The notes: generated by a model not told the origin, from the letters alone. 64,000 bases of DNA from Aminipila luticellarii (GCF_004103735.1 NZ_CP035281.1:1426001-1490000), one strand, 5' to 3'. Positions 24,213-33,885 are shown, counted from the stretch's first letter. Numbers and translations are program-made.

Positions 24213-25634
24213 ATGAATATAAAACAAGTGATAAGCAACTATAAATCCTGTGTGATACGCAAAACAGCCCTGCTGGATCGGCGTACAAAAAACGGTATTC
24301 TTACAGGTATTCTTTTATGCATCATTTTTTCTGCGGTTTTTATCACCCTTTCTGAAAACGGCGTATATCAAATTTCTCTTGCCGGACAAAAGACCGGATA
24401 TATCACAAATAAATCCACGCTTCATCAAGCGGTTAAAAAGGTCAAAGCACACTATGAAAAAAAGAATATTCACATTGCCCTGGATGAAGATGCCATCGTC
24501 TGCAAACGGCTTGATCTGCAGAAAGATGAGATAACCCCTTTGACAGTGAAAGAGCTGGAGAAAAAAATAGCCGATTCAGACCTTTGTACGTTAAAAGGCT
24601 GGATTATCCGTGCCGACGGGAAAAATATTGCCGCAGTTTCATCTAAAAAAGCCGCCAATCAAATTCTTTCCGATATAAAAAATCAGTATTTGGATAAAGA
24701 CAGTACGGTAATCGGCACAGATTTCAAAGAAGAGGTTCTTGTCACACAGGCTGCAGTCAGACTGTCAGAGCTGGTAAAGCCTGAGGAAGCTGTCCATACG
24801 ATTATTTCAGGAGGCAAAGACCCTGAGATTTATACGGTCAAAGACGGAGATACACTGTGGAATATTGCCGCTTCAAATGGAATGACAGCAGCAGAGCTTG
24901 CCAATGCCAACCCCGGATTTGATCCAAATCAGATAAAGATCGGTCAAAAGCTCCAGCTTTTTACCATAAAGCCTTATTTGACAGTCGAAACAAAAGAATT
25001 GGTTTCCTCCACAGAAAAAATTGATTTTGACACCGTATACGAGGACACCAATACCCTTTACAAAGGTGAATTCAAAATAAAAACAGCCGGTGTATGCGGT
25101 TCGAAACAGGTCACTTCAGAAGTAACAAAAGAAAACGGTACAGTTACCGCTTTACAAGTAATAAAATCCGTCACCACAGTAGAACCTCAATCTCAAGTTG
25201 CATTAAAGGGCACCAAATCCGGCTCGCCGTATGTGGCAAGCCGTGGTCAAAACAGATCCCTTTCTGTTTCTGCGGGCGGAAGTGACATTCTCGCATATGC
25301 TAAGAAATTCCTTGGGGTTCCCTATACCTCCGGCGGTTCAAGCCCCAATGGCTTTGACTGCTCCGGATTTACCCGGTATGTGTATGAAAAGTTTGGAGCG
25401 TCATTGCCGCATTCCTCTGCCAGCCAGTATGGATACGGAATGGCTGTATCTAAATCACAGCTTCAGCCCGGTGATCTGGTTTTCTTTTCCAATTCCTCCC
25501 GAATCAGCCATGTGGGAATTTATGCAGGCGGCGGTCAATTCATCCACTCTCCGCAAGCCGGTGACCGGGTTAAAATCAGCAGTTTTTCTTCCAGTAGCCT
25601 TCACTACTGCGGTGCTGTCAGAATTGCACAATAA
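24213..25634 (+). CDS. LysM-G5-NlpC/P60 cell wall endopeptidase
   Basis: 473 residues. One membrane segment (about 30-48), an unrecognised region with AAVSSKKAANQ-type repeats (to about 205), a LysM domain (YTVKDGDTLWNIAAS...LQLF, 207-250), a G5 domain (about 255-335) and a C-terminal NlpC/P60 domain (360-473). The catalytic residues are visible: Cys in NGFDCSGFTRYVY, His in RISHVGIYAG and His in FIHSPQ. It should cut D-gamma-Glu-diaminopimelate bonds in stem peptides outside the cell, with LysM binding glycan. Similar proteins serve in spore germination and cell separation. Confidence 0.93.
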   Translation: MNIKQVISNYKSCVIRKTALLDRRTKNGILTGILLCIIFSAVFITLSENGVYQISLAGQKTGYITNKSTLHQAVKKVKAHYEKKNIHIALDEDAIVCKRLDLQKDEITPLTVKELEKKIADSDLCTLKGWIIRADGKNIAAVSSKKAANQILSDIKNQYLDKDSTVIGTDFKEEVLVTQAAVRLSELVKPEEAVHTIISGGKDPEIYTVKDGDTLWNIAASNGMTAAELANANPGFDPNQIKIGQKLQLFTIKPYLTVETKELVSSTEKIDFDTVYEDTNTLYKGEFKIKTAGVCGSKQVTSEVTKENGTVTALQVIKSVTTVEPQSQVALKGTKSGSPYVASRGQNRSLSVSAGGSDILAYAKKFLGVPYTSGGSSPNGFDCSGFTRYVYEKFGASLPHSSASQYGYGMAVSKSQLQPGDLVFFSNSSRISHVGIYAGGGQFIHSPQAGDRVKISSFSSSSLHYCGAVRIAQ

Positions 25635-25657
25635 ATGCTATGGTGATTCCTGCTCCC

Positions 25658-27094
25658 CTACTCCAGATCTGAATTCTTATGCGGCAGATTCACCACAAGC
25701 ACAATAGCCAGAAGGATCATGCCCAAACCTGCAAGAAACGTGTCTCTCTGAGCATAAAGATATAAGGTCCTGCTGCTCAGCTCAGGCTCCAAAGCACTAT
25801 AATGAGCCTGTCTGGTAATCAACAGAACACTTCCGATCGCTGTGCCAAAGGTATTTCCTATATTCCTCATAGTTGCCAGCGTTCCCGACGCCACACCTGC
25901 ATAGGATTTGGGAACAGAGCCCAGAATGGCCGAATTGATAGCCGATACGCTCAACCCATTTCCCGCTCCCACCATCATCAACACCAGCAGGACAATAAAA
26001 ACGCTCATCTTTTCTTTAAAAAAGCCCACCAGAATGCAGTTCAATGCGATTAATACAAGCCCCGCAGCAGCGGGTCTTCGAGTTCCGTATTTATCTGAAA
26101 GTGCTCCTCCTACCGGAGATGCCGCCATCATGGCAATCGGAGAAGCCAGCAATACAAGCCCCGCCTTGTCTGGCTCCAGCAGCAAAACATTGATAAGGAA
26201 AAAAGGAAAAAGATATGCGGTAAGCTGTTGTGTCATATAGGATAGCGCACATGTGACATTTGCCAGTGAAAAGGTCTTATTTCTAAATAGTTTTAACGGG
26301 ATCAGGGGTTCTTCGACAGATTTTTCCCTCCATATAAAAAAGCCCATCATCAGGGCGAATACGGCCAAGCAAGAAAGAAAAGGAGCCGACCCTATCCCCC
26401 AATCATCGCTGAAATTCAATCCTACTGCCAGCGTTCCCACAGAGACGGCAAATAAAACACCGCCCTGCCAATCTAGGTTCACCTCATGCTTCTGTCTGAT
26501 TTCTTCCTCCTCCGGCATGATAAAAATCGTTGCGATTAATCCGGCTGCACAAAATGGTATGGAAAAATAAAAAATAGAGTGCCATGAAAAGTGAAGGAGC
26601 AGGAGTCCTCCTATGGTCGGCCCGGAAGCAAATCCCACTGAAACGAAAACAGAATTAATTCCAAGTGCTTTTCCCCGTTCCGTATCGTCGAAGGTTTGTG
26701 AAATAGTTGCCTGAGTAATTGAAATCAGCAAGCTGTATCCCAAGCCCTGTAATGCTCTGAAAAAAAATAAGGTCGGAAGCGTATGGGAAAAAATCGGTGC
26801 CAGCGCAGAAGATAAAGCGAAAAAGCTGAACCCGATTTTATATTGTCTTTTATACCCATATAAATCCCCAATTTTACCGCATATTAAAAGCATGCAACAG
26901 GGAATCAAGGAATAGATCAAAGTAAGCCAGCTGACATCTCCCTGGGATGCTCCGAATTCCTTCGCAATAACAGGGAGAGCCAGGTTTACACTATTCATGG
27001 CAAAGGTGGCACTTAGATTGGCCATGCTCGTAATGGCAAAAATCCACTGCTTTGTCGATTTATTATGATTCAACCGCTCCATCCCCTCTTCCAT
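25658..27094 (-). CDS. MFS transporter, DHA2 (EmrB/QacA) drug-exporter type
   Basis: 478 residues, about fourteen membrane helices, including the MFS motif GKIGDLYGYKRQYKIG near residue 77 and an internal ALSDKYGTRRPA repeat. DHA2 proteins export drugs, dyes or metabolites with proton antiport. The substrate is unknown. The start is uncertain: the ATG at 27094 lacks an SD, whereas the TTG at 27073 has GAGGGG nine bases before it. The stop is 23 bases from the convergent LysM gene, with no obvious terminator between. Confidence 0.88.
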   Translation of the reverse strand: MEEGMERLNHNKSTKQWIFAITSMANLSATFAMNSVNLALPVIAKEFGASQGDVSWLTLIYSLIPCCMLLICGKIGDLYGYKRQYKIGFSFFALSSALAPIFSHTLPTLFFFRALQGLGYSLLISITQATISQTFDDTERGKALGINSVFVSVGFASGPTIGGLLLLHFSWHSIFYFSIPFCAAGLIATIFIMPEEEEIRQKHEVNLDWQGGVLFAVSVGTLAVGLNFSDDWGIGSAPFLSCLAVFALMMGFFIWREKSVEEPLIPLKLFRNKTFSLANVTCALSYMTQQLTAYLFPFFLINVLLLEPDKAGLVLLASPIAMMAASPVGGALSDKYGTRRPAAAGLVLIALNCILVGFFKEKMSVFIVLLVLMMVGAGNGLSVSAINSAILGSVPKSYAGVASGTLATMRNIGNTFGTAIGSVLLITRQAHYSALEPELSSRTLYLYAQRDTFLAGLGMILLAIVLVVNLPHKNSDLE

Positions 27095-27100
27095 TCCATA

Positions 27101-27140
27101 TGATATACGGTACTATTTTTGTGATTCCATATACCATATG
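27101..27140. repeat. Imperfect inverted repeat upstream of the MFS gene
   Basis: CATATGATATACGG (27101-27114) and CCATATACCATATG (27127-27140) are inverted copies with two mismatches, each holding the sub-palindrome CATATG. It could be an operator for the exporter. No regulator gene lies beside it, and no T tract marks a terminator. Confidence 0.4.
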
Positions 27141-27155
27141 CCGAAAGATAGAGGT

Positions 27156-28232
27156 TTATTTAATAATCATCAATTCTTTACCGGAATGGGTAAGATTTTC
27201 TATGCCGGAAGAAGTGATGACGGCCAAATCTTCAATTCGTACACCAAACCTTCCCGGCAGATAGATCCCCGGTTCAATAGTAACGGTCATATTCTCTTCA
27301 AGAACATGCTGACCTCGGAAGCTCAGAAACGGCTCTTCATGGATTTCCAACCCGACACCATGCCCTAATCCATGTCCGAAATATTCTCCGAATCCAGCCT
27401 CCTCAATAATCCTTCTGGCGAGAGCATCTCCTTCTTTTACATGCATACCGGCTTTTAAGTGTTCACAGGCATACAGCTGCGCTTTTAAAACAGTATTATA
27501 AATCTGAACCATTTCATCATTTGCATGACCTATGGCAACCGTTCGGGTCATATCACTGCAATAGCCATTATAAATACAGCCGTAATCCATTGTTAAAAAA
27601 TCACCGTCTTCCAAAAGCTTATCGCTTGGAATGCCATGGGGCCGAGAGGAATTGATTCCGGAAACACAAATTGTGCTGAAAGAAAAACCATCCGCCCCGT
27701 TTAACTTCATTTCATGCTCAATTTCAAGAGCGACTCTCTTTTCGGAAATTCCCGGTCTTAAAAATTCTAAGATATGCTTAAATGCCAGATCTCCAATCTC
27801 TTCCGCCTGCCTGATCCATCCGATTTCAACTTCATCCTTGATCAATCGAATCGATTCTACTAATCCCGTTGCCGAAATAATTTTTTCTTTTGGCAGTACC
27901 ATACATAATTCGTTATAGGAACTCAAGGTGAGATGTTCGTCCTGAACCCCTATATTTTCAAGGCTCATATCCCGGAGAAAATCAATCCATTCATATCCTT
28001 TTTTTGTAACCACCACTTCAAATTCAGGTTGTAACACGGATACGGCTTCTACATAACGAAAATCCGTGATAATATAGCGTTTATTTTCTGTGAGCAGGAC
28101 CATGCAATCCTCCCCCGGAATGCCTGTCATATACTGAATATCTGCTTCCTTCGTCAAAAGCAATGCATGGATGCCATACCTTTTAAAATCCACAACAGCC
28201 TTTTTACTTCTTTTTTTAATTCTTTCTTCCAT
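27156..28232 (-). CDS. M24 family Xaa-Pro aminopeptidase
   Basis: 358 residues, creatinase-like N-domain then a pita-bread M24 domain. Metal ligands are visible in LTMDYGC, SDMTRTV, GHGLGHGVGLEIHEEP (His), TIEPGIYLPG (Glu) and GVRIEDL (Glu). It removes N-terminal residues before proline with two metal ions, in the cytoplasm. I start at the ATG at 28232, with GGGAGG ten bases before. The ATG at 28259 overlaps the upstream stop but lacks an SD. Confidence 0.93.
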   Translation of the reverse strand: MEERIKKRSKKAVVDFKRYGIHALLLTKEADIQYMTGIPGEDCMVLLTENKRYIITDFRYVEAVSVLQPEFEVVVTKKGYEWIDFLRDMSLENIGVQDEHLTLSSYNELCMVLPKEKIISATGLVESIRLIKDEVEIGWIRQAEEIGDLAFKHILEFLRPGISEKRVALEIEHEMKLNGADGFSFSTICVSGINSSRPHGIPSDKLLEDGDFLTMDYGCIYNGYCSDMTRTVAIGHANDEMVQIYNTVLKAQLYACEHLKAGMHVKEGDALARRIIEEAGFGEYFGHGLGHGVGLEIHEEPFLSFRGQHVLEENMTVTIEPGIYLPGRFGVRIEDLAVITSSGIENLTHSGKELMIIK

Positions 28233-28255
28233 CCTTTTATTTCCTCCCAACCCTG

Positions 28256-28474
28256 TCATTTTTTACAAGCTTCTGTTAATTTTTTAGTTTCCTCTTTTGT
28301 TAGATTCATTTTTTTACATAAATCCATCACCTTTTCTTCTGTAAACAAAAACTGCTGCTCCGTACACAGCCTCGTAAACTCCTCCTTTGATATGCCCAAG
28401 TCACTGAACTTCAATTCGCCGGATGCGATCTTCCGATCGTACAGCCTGAAAAATTCGATCTTAAATGTATTCAT
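28256..28474 (-). CDS. Small uncharacterised protein ahead of the M24 peptidase
   Basis: 72 residues, highly charged and helical, with no membrane segment. An AGGAGCAGCAACAT SD precedes the ATG. The gene ends 23 bases before the peptidase start, so it is probably co-transcribed. Sequence such as SKEEFTRLC and LTKEETKKLTEAC suggests two short helix-turn units. I do not recognise the family. Confidence 0.65.
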   Translation of the reverse strand: MNTFKIEFFRLYDRKIASGELKFSDLGISKEEFTRLCTEQQFLFTEEKVMDLCKKMNLTKEETKKLTEACKK

Positions 28475-28656
28475 ATGTTGCTGCTCCTGTAATCCTAAAA
28501 ACTTTTATATCTCCTATATTGTACCATATTTATCCGCCGTGCACTACCGTATGTCCCTCTTAATAAAAACCTGATCTGCCGCAAGCTCTCACATATCGCC
28601 GGCCATCCGAATATATATATACCAGATTCTTTCCAAGATGATGGGGGTACATAACT

Positions 28657-29268
28657 ATGATAGAATATAACAAACTGAGTGCAGCCCGGTATGGAGTTCA
28701 ATTCGGGGATAAATTCGAAAATCGAATTTTTAAACGAATGACGGACGACTGCACAAATTTTATTTGTCAATGTGTCTGGGCCGGATATGGCGGCACCGAT
28801 GGTTATTCCTTATCCCAGCCGGAAGATATTCGTGTGCTGAAAAGCAGAGTGGAGAACAAATATCGGCTGACCTCCCTTTGGTATGGACTTCCCTTCCGGT
28901 CGTCTCAAGAATTCGGTTCTCTTTCTTTCATTCGGGTTGAAGCATTCTGGAATTATGTCATTAACAACGACAGCATCGGTCCGAGAGCTCTCGGTTATAA
29001 TAATGGAAAGCACTGGAGTGAATTAGACATCGATGTGGAACAGGGAGATGTTCTTCAATTTTATCACGACGATGTCCAAAGATATGCGCACTCGGCCTTA
29101 GTCGTATCCAACACAAAACAGAATATAGCAAATTCCATGGAGGACATTTTTGTAGCTCAACACTCAGCAGATTTCAGTTATAGACCGCTGATCGATACTT
29201 TTCGAGCAAATTGCGATATACGGACCTGCAAAGTAAGACTGTTAAAATTTATTCCGGCATATTTTTAA
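28657..29268 (+). CDS. Putative amidase domain (Amidase_6) protein
   Basis: 203 residues. MTDDCTNFICQCVWAGYGG near residue 28 has the Cys-centred nucleophile motif of Amidase_6, with a later His in YAHSALVVS. The fold resembles CHAP and NlpC-like papain-type amidases. There is no signal peptide, so either it acts in the mother cell or spore, or it is exported by another route. The SD is GGGGG, nine bases before the ATG. Its substrate is unknown. It is a single gene before prfC. Confidence 0.8.
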   Translation: MIEYNKLSAARYGVQFGDKFENRIFKRMTDDCTNFICQCVWAGYGGTDGYSLSQPEDIRVLKSRVENKYRLTSLWYGLPFRSSQEFGSLSFIRVEAFWNYVINNDSIGPRALGYNNGKHWSELDIDVEQGDVLQFYHDDVQRYAHSALVVSNTKQNIANSMEDIFVAQHSADFSYRPLIDTFRANCDIRTCKVRLLKFIPAYF

Positions 29269-29407
29269 AAATCTGTTAATTTTGCTTAAAATGTGTTATG
29301 ATAATTAATGTTTTTGTGCTTCATTAAATATAGTACAATTATAGCACAATTTTTATACACGAATTTTCTTTTAAAGATATATAAACATACAGAAAGGATG
29401 CTATTTC

Positions 29408-30997
29408 ATGGCGAATAAGCAATTAACTGAAGAAATCCAAAAGCGCCGTATTTTCGGTATTATTTCTCACCCGGATGCGGGAAAGACCACGTTGACGGAA
29501 AAACTTTTGCTGCACGGCGGAGCGATCCGGGAAGCCGGAGCTGTTAAAGGACGTCATAATGCTAAATTCTCTACCTCGGACTGGATGGAAATTGAAAAAC
29601 AGAGGGGTATTTCCGTGACCTCATCGGTCATGCAGTTTGAATACAGCGGAAAGGTTATTTCTATTATGGATACACCGGGTCATAACGACTTTGGTGAAGA
29701 CACCTACCGTATTTTAACTTCCGTAGACAGTGCAGTCATGGTTATCGATGGAGCCAAAGGAATCGAAGCGCAGACGAAAAAACTTTTCAAAGTATGCAGT
29801 ATGCGGGGAATCCCCATTTTTACATTTATAAACAAAATGGACCGGGAAGCCATGGATCCGCTGGAATCTATGGAGGAACTGGAAGAAGTTCTTGGAATGC
29901 CTTCCGTGGCAGTCACCTGGCCCATCGGATGCGGTCTGAACTTTCAAGGTATTTACGACAGATTGAAAAATGTGGTTTATCTTTACAAGATAGGAAAAAC
30001 CATAGAGCTTGGTAAATCCGGCGTATTTGGTCCCGAACTGGAGGATTGTCTGACCCAGAACAATCTCACCAATCTTCGTGCTGAAATTGAATTAATTGAA
30101 GGAGCCGGCAACGAATTTAACTTACAGGAAATAAAAAACGGGAAACTTTCCCCGGTCTTTTTCGGTTCTGCTCTGGCAGACTTTGGTGTTACTCCATTTC
30201 TCGATCATTTCTTGGACATGTCACCTGCTCCGGGTCCACGAAAAACAACAGATGGGATCATTGATCCGGCAGAAGAGGATTTCAGCGGATTTATATTTAA
30301 AATTCAGGCAAATATGAATCCGGCTCACAGAGACCGTATTGCCTTTCTACGAATTTGCTCGGGCACTTTTGAACGCGGAATGACCGTCACCCTCTCCAGA
30401 ACCGGAAAGCCGATTAAGTTAAGTCAGTCTACGCAGCTTATGGCCAATGAAAGAGAAACCATTGATACGGCTTACGCCGGTGATGTGATCGGTATATATG
30501 ACACAGGAACCTATCAGATCGGCGATACCCTGACAACCAAAAAGGAGCCTTTGTTCTTTGAACCGCTTCCTACCTTTCCTCCCGAACTGTTTGCCCGTGT
30601 GACGCCTACGAATTCCTTGAAAGCCAAGCATTTTCAAAAAGGAGTGGAACAACTTGCGCAGGAGGGAGCCATTCAGGTGTATCACAACCAGTATAATGAA
30701 ATCATTATCGGGGCGGTAGGTGCCTTACAATTTGAAGTCTTTGAGTATCGTTTGAAGAATGAATATAATTCGGATATTCTAATGGAAAGTTTGGATTTCA
30801 ATGTAGTCCGCTGGCTGAATACAACGGATCTCAATTATGTGAAAAGTTGTTTGGATTCCAGATGTATGCTGGTATTCGACCACTTTGAACGCCCGCTTGT
30901 TCTCTTTGCCAATCAGTTTACATTAAATTACTTTGTTGAAAGATATAAGGATATTGAGTTGATTGAAGCCCTCCACGTAAACAGCACTTTAAAATAG
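29408..30997 (+). CDS. prfC: Peptide chain release factor 3
   Basis: 529 residues, a translational GTPase. G motifs are HPDAGKTTLTEKL (G1), DTPGHNDF (G3) and INKMDR (G4), followed by the RF3 domain II and C-terminal domain (EGAIQVYHNQY...GAVGALQFEVFEYRL). RF3 removes RF1 and RF2 from ribosomes after termination, using GTP. The ATG has AAGGATGC before it. A strong terminator follows at 31012. The gene ends with TAG, which matters for the amber codon in the MocR gene. Confidence 0.97.
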   Translation: MANKQLTEEIQKRRIFGIISHPDAGKTTLTEKLLLHGGAIREAGAVKGRHNAKFSTSDWMEIEKQRGISVTSSVMQFEYSGKVISIMDTPGHNDFGEDTYRILTSVDSAVMVIDGAKGIEAQTKKLFKVCSMRGIPIFTFINKMDREAMDPLESMEELEEVLGMPSVAVTWPIGCGLNFQGIYDRLKNVVYLYKIGKTIELGKSGVFGPELEDCLTQNNLTNLRAEIELIEGAGNEFNLQEIKNGKLSPVFFGSALADFGVTPFLDHFLDMSPAPGPRKTTDGIIDPAEEDFSGFIFKIQANMNPAHRDRIAFLRICSGTFERGMTVTLSRTGKPIKLSQSTQLMANERETIDTAYAGDVIGIYDTGTYQIGDTLTTKKEPLFFEPLPTFPPELFARVTPTNSLKAKHFQKGVEQLAQEGAIQVYHNQYNEIIIGAVGALQFEVFEYRLKNEYNSDILMESLDFNVVRWLNTTDLNYVKSCLDSRCMLVFDHFERPLVLFANQFTLNYFVERYKDIELIEALHVNSTLK

Positions 30998-31011
30998 AAA
31001 GAAATCGCAGA

Positions 31012-31041
31012 AAATGCCGCACCAAAGTGCGGCATTTATAG
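31012..31041 (+). terminator. Terminator after prfC
   Basis: AAATGCCGCAC and GTGCGGCATTT pair perfectly around CAAA, though only a short T run (TTTATA) follows. Confidence 0.75.
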
Positions 31042-31130
31042 TATTTATCAGAAAATTAAAACTTTAATGGCCTCTTATATCTGCCAACATTATGTCAACT
31101 AAAACATTTTGTGTAGGTTCTTTTCCACAC

Positions 31131-31295
31131 CCCTCCATTGACGTATTTTTAGCCATCAATACACTTTTCCACACCTTTCCTTAAAATTGTATACAATTTT
31201 ATCCCTCATGGGCTGTGGACAACCTTAATCTCTGTACTTTACTATTTTCAAGCTATTGATTCTATTTAATATTTGTCAATAGAAAGTTATCCACA
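31131..31295. promoter_or_regulatory. DnaA-box-like cluster with a TGTATACA palindrome
   Basis: Four DnaA-like 9-mers lie within 165 bases: TTTTCCACA at 31131 and 31165, TGTGGACAA (TTGTCCACA on the other strand) at 31214, and a perfect TTATCCACA at 31287. Between them is the 18-bp palindrome AAAATTGTATACAATTTT (31183-31200). This fills the roughly 300-base gap between prfC's terminator and the HD-GYP promoter; I see no gene in it. Confidence 0.6.
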
Positions 31296-31348
31296 GGTTT
31301 ACGGCTTTATAGAGTCAGCCAGAATTTTAATGCATCTGCTGAAATAAA

Positions 31349-31376
31349 TTGTCAAATACGAAAAGTATGGTATAAT
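31349..31376 (+). promoter_or_regulatory. Promoter for the HD-GYP gene
   Basis: TTGTCA, 16 bases, TATAAT (consensus -10), about 67 bases before the ATG. The nearest DnaA-like box is about 54 bases upstream of the -35. Confidence 0.7.
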
Positions 31377-31442
31377 GAATGAGTAGTAAATAAATAGAAA
31401 ATTCCATGTTTTTTTAATTTTAAGACAGAGGTGTAAACACAA

Positions 31443-32534
31443 ATGAAAATGTCATTAGAAAACATCAAAATCGGCATGTGCGTAGGGCAGGATCTGTACA
31501 CGGAAAGCGGGCAGCTTATCACGCCAAACAATACCTTCGTTACGCCAGAGCTGCTGGCAAAGCTGAAAAAATTTAAAATAAAGTGGATTGAAATGAGCCC
31601 TGCCGCTCCGGATGACAATCCGAACACTACAGACCATGTGGAAGATATTCCCGATATCTTTGATATAAGGAATACGCCGGGCTTTAAATCTTTTCAGAGC
31701 GAAACCTCGGAAGCGGCGGAAAGCCTGACCTCCTCACTGGACAGTATTTCACATAAAAGTCCCGACACGGTTCACATCGATATGATCAATAATTTAAGTA
31801 CTTTATTATATGAAAACAATAAAAGCAACCTGAACCTTATCGACATGGTCTATAACATGCACGAATATTCAGATGCTATCTATACCCACTCTGTAAATGT
31901 AGGTATGATCGCCAGTCATTTAGGACATTGGCTGGGTCTGCCAGACGATGATATAAAGCTTCTGGTCACCTGCGGGCTCTTTCACGATATTGGCAAGCTC
32001 CTTATCCCAAAAGAAATTTTAGAAAAATCAGCCCCCCTCACACCGGAAGAATATAAAATCATGTATTCCCATACAACAAAAGGATTTGAGCTTTTAGATC
32101 AGTTCGATGACATTGATTACAGAGTAAAGCGGGTAGCTCTTCTGCACCATGAAAGGTGTGACGGAAGCGGGTATCCCATGCATTTTATGGGAGATGAACT
32201 GGACAAGTATTCCAAGATTATAGCGATTGCCGATGTATACGAAGCGATGACCGCTGAAAGGCCTTATCGAGGTCCCATATGCCCTTTTACCGTTGTTGAT
32301 TATTTTGAAAAAGAAGGATTACATAAATTTGAAACAAAGTATGTATTAAAATTCATCAACAAAATGGTGAATTCTTATCTGCATACAAAAGTGCTTTTAA
32401 GCAATGGCAAAGAAGCAACCGTAATTATGATAAACAAAAACATAAAATCCAGACCGCTTGTAAAAATGGACGGAGGAGAATTTTTAGATTTATCCGTGAC
32501 ACCTGAGATTCATATCGTCAAAATGGTAAGCTGA
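31443..32534 (+). CDS. HD-GYP domain phosphodiesterase
   Basis: 363 residues: an N-terminal DUF3391-like region (about 1-50), a linker, then HD-GYP (about 130-310) with LFHDIGKLLIP, HSHTT-type ligands and HHERCDGSGYP. HD-GYP enzymes open cyclic-di-GMP to pGpG or GMP. There is no membrane segment, so it is cytoplasmic. It is monocistronic, with its own promoter and a terminator shared with the subtilase. The DnaA-like boxes upstream raise the question of replication- or sporulation-linked control. Confidence 0.93.
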   Translation: MKMSLENIKIGMCVGQDLYTESGQLITPNNTFVTPELLAKLKKFKIKWIEMSPAAPDDNPNTTDHVEDIPDIFDIRNTPGFKSFQSETSEAAESLTSSLDSISHKSPDTVHIDMINNLSTLLYENNKSNLNLIDMVYNMHEYSDAIYTHSVNVGMIASHLGHWLGLPDDDIKLLVTCGLFHDIGKLLIPKEILEKSAPLTPEEYKIMYSHTTKGFELLDQFDDIDYRVKRVALLHHERCDGSGYPMHFMGDELDKYSKIIAIADVYEAMTAERPYRGPICPFTVVDYFEKEGLHKFETKYVLKFINKMVNSYLHTKVLLSNGKEATVIMINKNIKSRPLVKMDGGEFLDLSVTPEIHIVKMVS

Positions 32535-32541
32535 TTAAAAT

Positions 32542-32590
32542 AAAGGATTTAGACTGTTTTCAAGCAGCTAAATCCTTTATTTTTTTATTA
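32542..32590. terminator. Bidirectional terminator between the HD-GYP and subtilase genes
   Basis: AAAGGATTTAG and CTAAATCCTTT form the main stem, with an inner CTG/CAG, then a long T run. It serves both convergent genes. Confidence 0.85.
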
Positions 32591-32610
32591 TTTCTTTGTT
32601 ATTCCGTTAT

Positions 32611-33885
32611 TTACACTTTTTTCATACTGTACCGCAGGGCTGAGCCAACATTCAGCATGCCGCCTGAGCTTACTTTTCCGGACAGACTGTCCAACGAAGT
32701 GACGTTGGCTAAAATCACGTTTTTAACATCTGTAAGACTTAAATCTTCATTCGCCGTATATACTAATGCGGCGGCAGCCGTTACCATGGGTGCTGCCATG
32801 GAGGTTCCCGACATATAAGCATACCCGTTATCCCCAGTCAGGCTTAATATATAGCTTCCGGGTGCGGCAATGTCCACAGAGCTTCCTCCATAATTGGAGT
32901 TGTCAGCCAGTTTGCCGTCATAGGAAATATTAGCTACGGAAATAATATTATTCAAATCAAAAGCTGCCGGATATGTGGGGGTGTAATCAAGGTCTGCTCC
33001 GGCATCAGAATCTCCGTTTCCTGCTGCTACAACAAACAGCATATTGGAATCGGCCATCACATCATACAATTTTCGGTCATACGTGGTTGTACCAAGGCTT
33101 AAATTACAAATGGATGCCCCATTCTCTTCTGCGTATTGAATCGCTCTTATGATGGAATCTGTTGTACCGCTGCCTTCTTCCCCGCCCAGAACCTTCAAGC
33201 TCATAAGGGATACCGCATCCTCATCTGCAATTCCGGAAATTCCTACGGAATTATTCTTAGTGGCCGTAATCGTTCCCGCTCCATGCGTTCCGTGATCGTC
33301 CTCTTCTCCTGTATATATCACATTGGTGCCATTATAAAAATTCCACCCATAGATATCGTCAATATAGCCGTTTCCATCGTCATCCACGCCGTTGCCCGGT
33401 ATTTCATCCGGATTTATCCACATGACATCAGATAAGTCCTCATGATTATAGTCAATGCCGGTATCAATCATTGCTATAATTACATTTCTTCGGCTTTTAT
33501 ATAGATCCCAGGCTTCTGATATATTTATATCAATCCCGGCTTCAGCAGAGACAGCGGATGCTTTCTCCGAATGATTTCTGTGTATGGCATTTTTATGCCA
33601 TTTTCCGGGATTCATTGGTTGTTTAAACGTATGCTCATATACCGGAAACGGATTTCTTTCTTCCTCAATCTTAAAACTGCCGTTATTATATAAAGCCCAT
33701 TGCTCCGAACTCATCTTATCATTTGTCAGTACCGACGATTTCTTGTCTGCCGCCGCATAATAAACACATTGAGGTGTCAGAAGCTTGTCTGTTCCGGCGA
33801 AAACCGAATCTGCCTGAATCGGTAAAAGAGAACTGGATATAAAAGCTGCTGAAAATAACCATAATAAAAAATTATTTTTGTTCAA
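32611..33885 (-). CDS. Secreted subtilisin-like serine protease (S8)
   Basis: 424 residues with a signal peptide (about 1-30) and a propeptide-like region to about 125. The triad is complete: Asp in AMIDTGIDY, His in DDHGTHGAG, Ser in MSGTSMAAP, with the oxyanion Asn in AAGNGD. It should act outside the cell. I start at the TTG at 33885, which has GGAG ten bases before; a GTG at 33894 overlaps that SD. It follows the sbcC stop by less than 20 bases, which couples a secreted protease to a DNA-repair operon. Confidence 0.9.
   Translation of the reverse strand: MNKNNFLLWLFSAAFISSSLLPIQADSVFAGTDKLLTPQCVYYAAADKKSSVLTNDKMSSEQWALYNNGSFKIEEERNPFPVYEHTFKQPMNPGKWHKNAIHRNHSEKASAVSAEAGIDINISEAWDLYKSRRNVIIAMIDTGIDYNHEDLSDVMWINPDEIPGNGVDDDGNGYIDDIYGWNFYNGTNVIYTGEEDDHGTHGAGTITATKNNSVGISGIADEDAVSLMSLKVLGGEEGSGTTDSIIRAIQYAEENGASICNLSLGTTTYDRKLYDVMADSNMLFVVAAGNGDSDAGADLDYTPTYPAAFDLNNIISVANISYDGKLADNSNYGGSSVDIAAPGSYILSLTGDNGYAYMSGTSMAAPMVTAAAALVYTANEDLSLTDVKNVILANVTSLDSLSGKVSSGGMLNVGSALRYSMKKV

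Noticed and set aside
28495-28770. 91-residue minus-strand frame before the amidase gene
   Set aside because: It overlaps the amidase start on the opposite strand, has no SD and resembles no protein.
31131-31295. Chromosomal replication origin at the DnaA-like boxes
   Set aside because: No dnaA, dnaN, recF or rpmH lies nearby, and clostridial origins sit next to dnaA. Three of the four boxes are imperfect.
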